From positions 62,001 to 126,000 of the forward strand of contig JANMHB010000113.1 of assembly GCA_031374935.1 (NCBI GenBank): a stretch of 64,000 nt of DNA, read 5' to 3'. The position numbers and the translations under genes were made by a program. Below are positions 62,276-64,000 of this stretch, one piece after another (the first letter of the stretch is position 1; every line of letters starts with the position of its first letter). The notes under the pieces were generated by a model. It was not told the origin of the DNA. It was given only the letters and a program-made list of their open reading frames with translations, and ran no database searches. The stretch is from JACMLX01 sp031374935 (lineage in GTDB: Bacteria; Gemmatimonadota; Gemmatimonadetes; Gemmatimonadales; Gemmatimonadaceae).

Positions 62276-64000
62276 TCAGTTGAACGTGTAGCGCAGGCCC
62301 AGCTGCAGGCGCCACACATCATCGATCGTCGACGTGCGCTCGAACGTCTGCGTCGGCAGGTTGTTGCCGATGTTGCGGAGGCGGAAGAGCGGAATGCCGG
62401 AGGCCGGCGTGGCCTGCGGGATCAATGGCTGGTTGGTGACGAGGCGCTGGCCGCCGCCCCAGTTCTTGTTCAGCAGGTTCCCGACGTTCAGAATGTCGGC
62501 ACGCACCTGAATGCTGTTCTTCTGTCCGCGGACGTTGGTGAAGATGTCCTGCGTGATGCTGAAGTCAGCCCGGAAGACCGTGGGCAGGAACAGCGCGCCA
62601 CGTTCCGCGATGCGGCCGCGGTTCTTGCTCAGGTATGGATCCTGACTCACGTAGATGTTCCAGGCGCTGATCTGCTCGGCCACCGTAAAGGTGCGCACGA
62701 CTCCGTTGACCGTCGCGTTGTACTGCTGGAAGTTCGTTTCGCCGATGTTCTTCGGGATGTAGATCAGGTCGTTCGACGTACCACCGTCGCCATTGAAGTC
62801 GCCGCCGTAGGTGTAGCTGGTGTTGCCAATGGTGCGAAGTTCACTGAAGATCGAGATGCCGGTGGCACCGAAGCCGAAGTACTGCTTTCGGTAGGACGTG
62901 GCGAGGAAGGCGCGGTGCCCGAGGAACCCGCCGGAGTAGCCGACGCCCGGGTTGTTCGGGTCGCCTGGCTGCTGGTTCGAGCTCCAGCTGCCGAAGGCGA
63001 TCGAGCCCGGATCGACCGTGTTGCGCGACGAGCCGTAGCTGTAGGCCGCCTTGGCGAAGAAGCCATTGTTGAAGGCCTTCTCGAGCGTGGCCGAGGCAAC
63101 ATAGGACGTGCCGATGCTCTGATTCTTGAGGACGATCGCGTTGTCGATGTTGGTGTTGATGCGGTTGATCGTGCCGCCACCGATCCATCGCGGACGCGTG
63201 TCCGGGCCAACGAAGCGTCCGTTCGGCGCCGACAGATTGGCGTTGATGTAGTAGGTGCCGTTGACGTCCTGGTTGTACAGGTACTCGACGGTGCCGATGA
63301 TGCCCCACGGCAGCCGCTGGTCGATGGCGAGGTTCGAGCGCCAGGTCTGCGGAAAGCGATAGTCGCGATCGGTGAACGCAAGTTCGTAGGTGGCGGCCGG
63401 TGCACCCGTGACCGTCGTCGGCTTGTAGGCGGCCGGATCCGGATTGAAGGGCCGATTGAGCACGGGCACCGTGGGCGTCGAGACGAGCGCATCGAAGCCG
63501 GTCAGCGTGCCATTGGCACCGACCTGGTTCGAGACCCAGACGTAGGCCGGGCTGCCGGTGAAGATGCCGCTGCCGCCGCGAACCTGCGTGCTGCGGTCGC
63601 CTCGGGCATCCCAGTTGAAGCCGAATCGTGGTGAGTACAGGACGTTGGAGCCCGGCAGCTTGTCGGTGCGGTACGTCTGCGCCTGCCCGATTTCGTCGCG
63701 GAACGTGAGGTTCGGCACGTTGGCGTTGGCCAATGCGGTGTTCTTGAACCTGGGCACATCCACCCGCATGCCGAGCGACAGCTTGAATCGCGGCGTGATG
63801 CGGAATTCATCCTGCAGATATGCACCCGCGTACAGCACGTCGAGCGGCTGGATCGGCTTGATCTGGCCAGGGATGTTGTTGTAGCGCACCTGGAACCGGT
63901 TCAGCGGCACCGTCGACGTGGTCCGACCTGGATTGGAGAGAAAGCCGTTGGCGTCCGTGTAGAAGTCAGCCAGCGAGTTGTAGACGTACACGCTCTGCGA
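62276..64000 (-). CDS. TonB-dependent receptor, Oar-like (C-terminal part; runs off the right edge)
   Basis: The last 574 residues of an outer-membrane barrel receptor; the frame is open at the window edge. Barrel features include AGAYLQDEFRITPRFKLSLGMR, FSPRFGFNWD-like (LYSPRFGFNWDARG) and a C-terminal LQLGLRYTFN ending in an aromatic/Asn. The arrangement matches Oar-type receptors with a missing N-terminal carboxypeptidase-like domain and plug beyond the edge. The substrate is unknown. Confidence 0.88.
   Translation of the reverse strand, partial: SQSVYVYNSLADFYTDANGFLSNPGRTTSTVPLNRFQVRYNNIPGQIKPIQPLDVLYAGAYLQDEFRITPRFKLSLGMRVDVPRFKNTALANANVPNLTFRDEIGQAQTYRTDKLPGSNVLYSPRFGFNWDARGDRSTQVRGGSGIFTGSPAYVWVSNQVGANGTLTGFDALVSTPTVPVLNRPFNPDPAAYKPTTVTGAPAATYELAFTDRDYRFPQTWRSNLAIDQRLPWGIIGTVEYLYNQDVNGTYYINANLSAPNGRFVGPDTRPRWIGGGTINRINTNIDNAIVLKNQSIGTSYVASATLEKAFNNGFFAKAAYSYGSSRNTVDPGSIAFGSWSSNQQPGDPNNPGVGYSGGFLGHRAFLATSYRKQYFGFGATGISIFSELRTIGNTSYTYGGDFNGDGGTSNDLIYIPKNIGETNFQQYNATVNGVVRTFTVAEQISAWNIYVSQDPYLSKNRGRIAERGALFLPTVFRADFSITQDIFTNVRGQKNSIQVRADILNVGNLLNKNWGGGQRLVTNQPLIPQATPASGIPLFRLRNIGNNLPTQTFERTSTIDDVWRLQLGLRYTFN

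Noticed and set aside
61991..63634. Long plus-strand open frame antisense to the receptor gene
   Set aside because: It begins inside the membrane-protein gene, crosses the terminator stem and mirrors the receptor codons.

Overview
The window reads as one stretch of a GC-rich bacterial chromosome carrying mostly core metabolism, packed in long minus-strand operons. Several traits point to a Gram-negative, menaquinone-using, respiring bacterium. KdsB and two TonB-type outer-membrane barrels imply an outer membrane. Menaquinone is made by the futalosine route (mqnA, mqnE, mqnC). Complex I is a complete 14-gene NDH-1, and succinate dehydrogenase is the three-subunit type with one large cytochrome b. 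Together with the high GC, the frequent GTG starts and the gene content, these features fit Gemmatimonadota best. That assignment is an inference from gene content, not from a database match.

Layout, in the direction of transcription (right to left for nearly everything). (1) 40.6-59.3 kb: an array of 19 genes running pepA, outer-membrane plug/barrel protein, yicC, gmk, rpoZ, coaBC, udg, dnaB, radA, ispD, tsaC, ywlE, aroE, comF, gap, pgk, tpiA, secG, carA. Most junctions are stop/start overlaps. A separate gene for the HU/IHF-type DNA-bending protein follows. (2) 38.7-40.4 kb: moaD-moaE-moaA for molybdopterin. (3) 34.2-38.6 kb: mdh and sdhCAB. (4) 15.4-33.5 kb: nuoABCDEFGHIJKLMN in canonical order, followed without a break by a phosphohexomutase and a UPF0182 membrane protein. 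dcd is divergent from nuoA. (5) 12.7-15.2 kb: sucCD and ndk. (6) 1-12.6 kb: yceD-rpmF-plsX-fabH-fabD-fabG-acpP-fabF, then mqnE-mqnA-mqnC, ispF, dedA, xerD, pabA and the start of kdsB. (7) 59.3-64 kb: a looser region with three plus-strand genes of unknown function and, at the right edge, the C-terminal part of an Oar-like TonB-dependent receptor.

The genes form a coherent picture. NADH and succinate feed electrons through NDH-1 and SDH into menaquinone. Mdh, SucCD and SDH cover part of the TCA cycle. FabD/H/G/F with ACP and PlsX build phospholipid acyl chains, and IspD and IspF supply isoprenoids.

No tRNA, rRNA, CRISPR array, IS element or prophage was seen. The most unusual items are: an IspF with an N-terminal double Clp repeat domain; an MqnE whose radical-SAM cysteines are spaced CX5CX2C; a family-4 uracil-DNA glycosylase with His at a position normally occupied by an Fe-S cysteine; an outer-membrane barrel gene whose only well-placed start is a CTG in a CTGA overlap; and a recurring TAGSTT -10 element at several operon starts.
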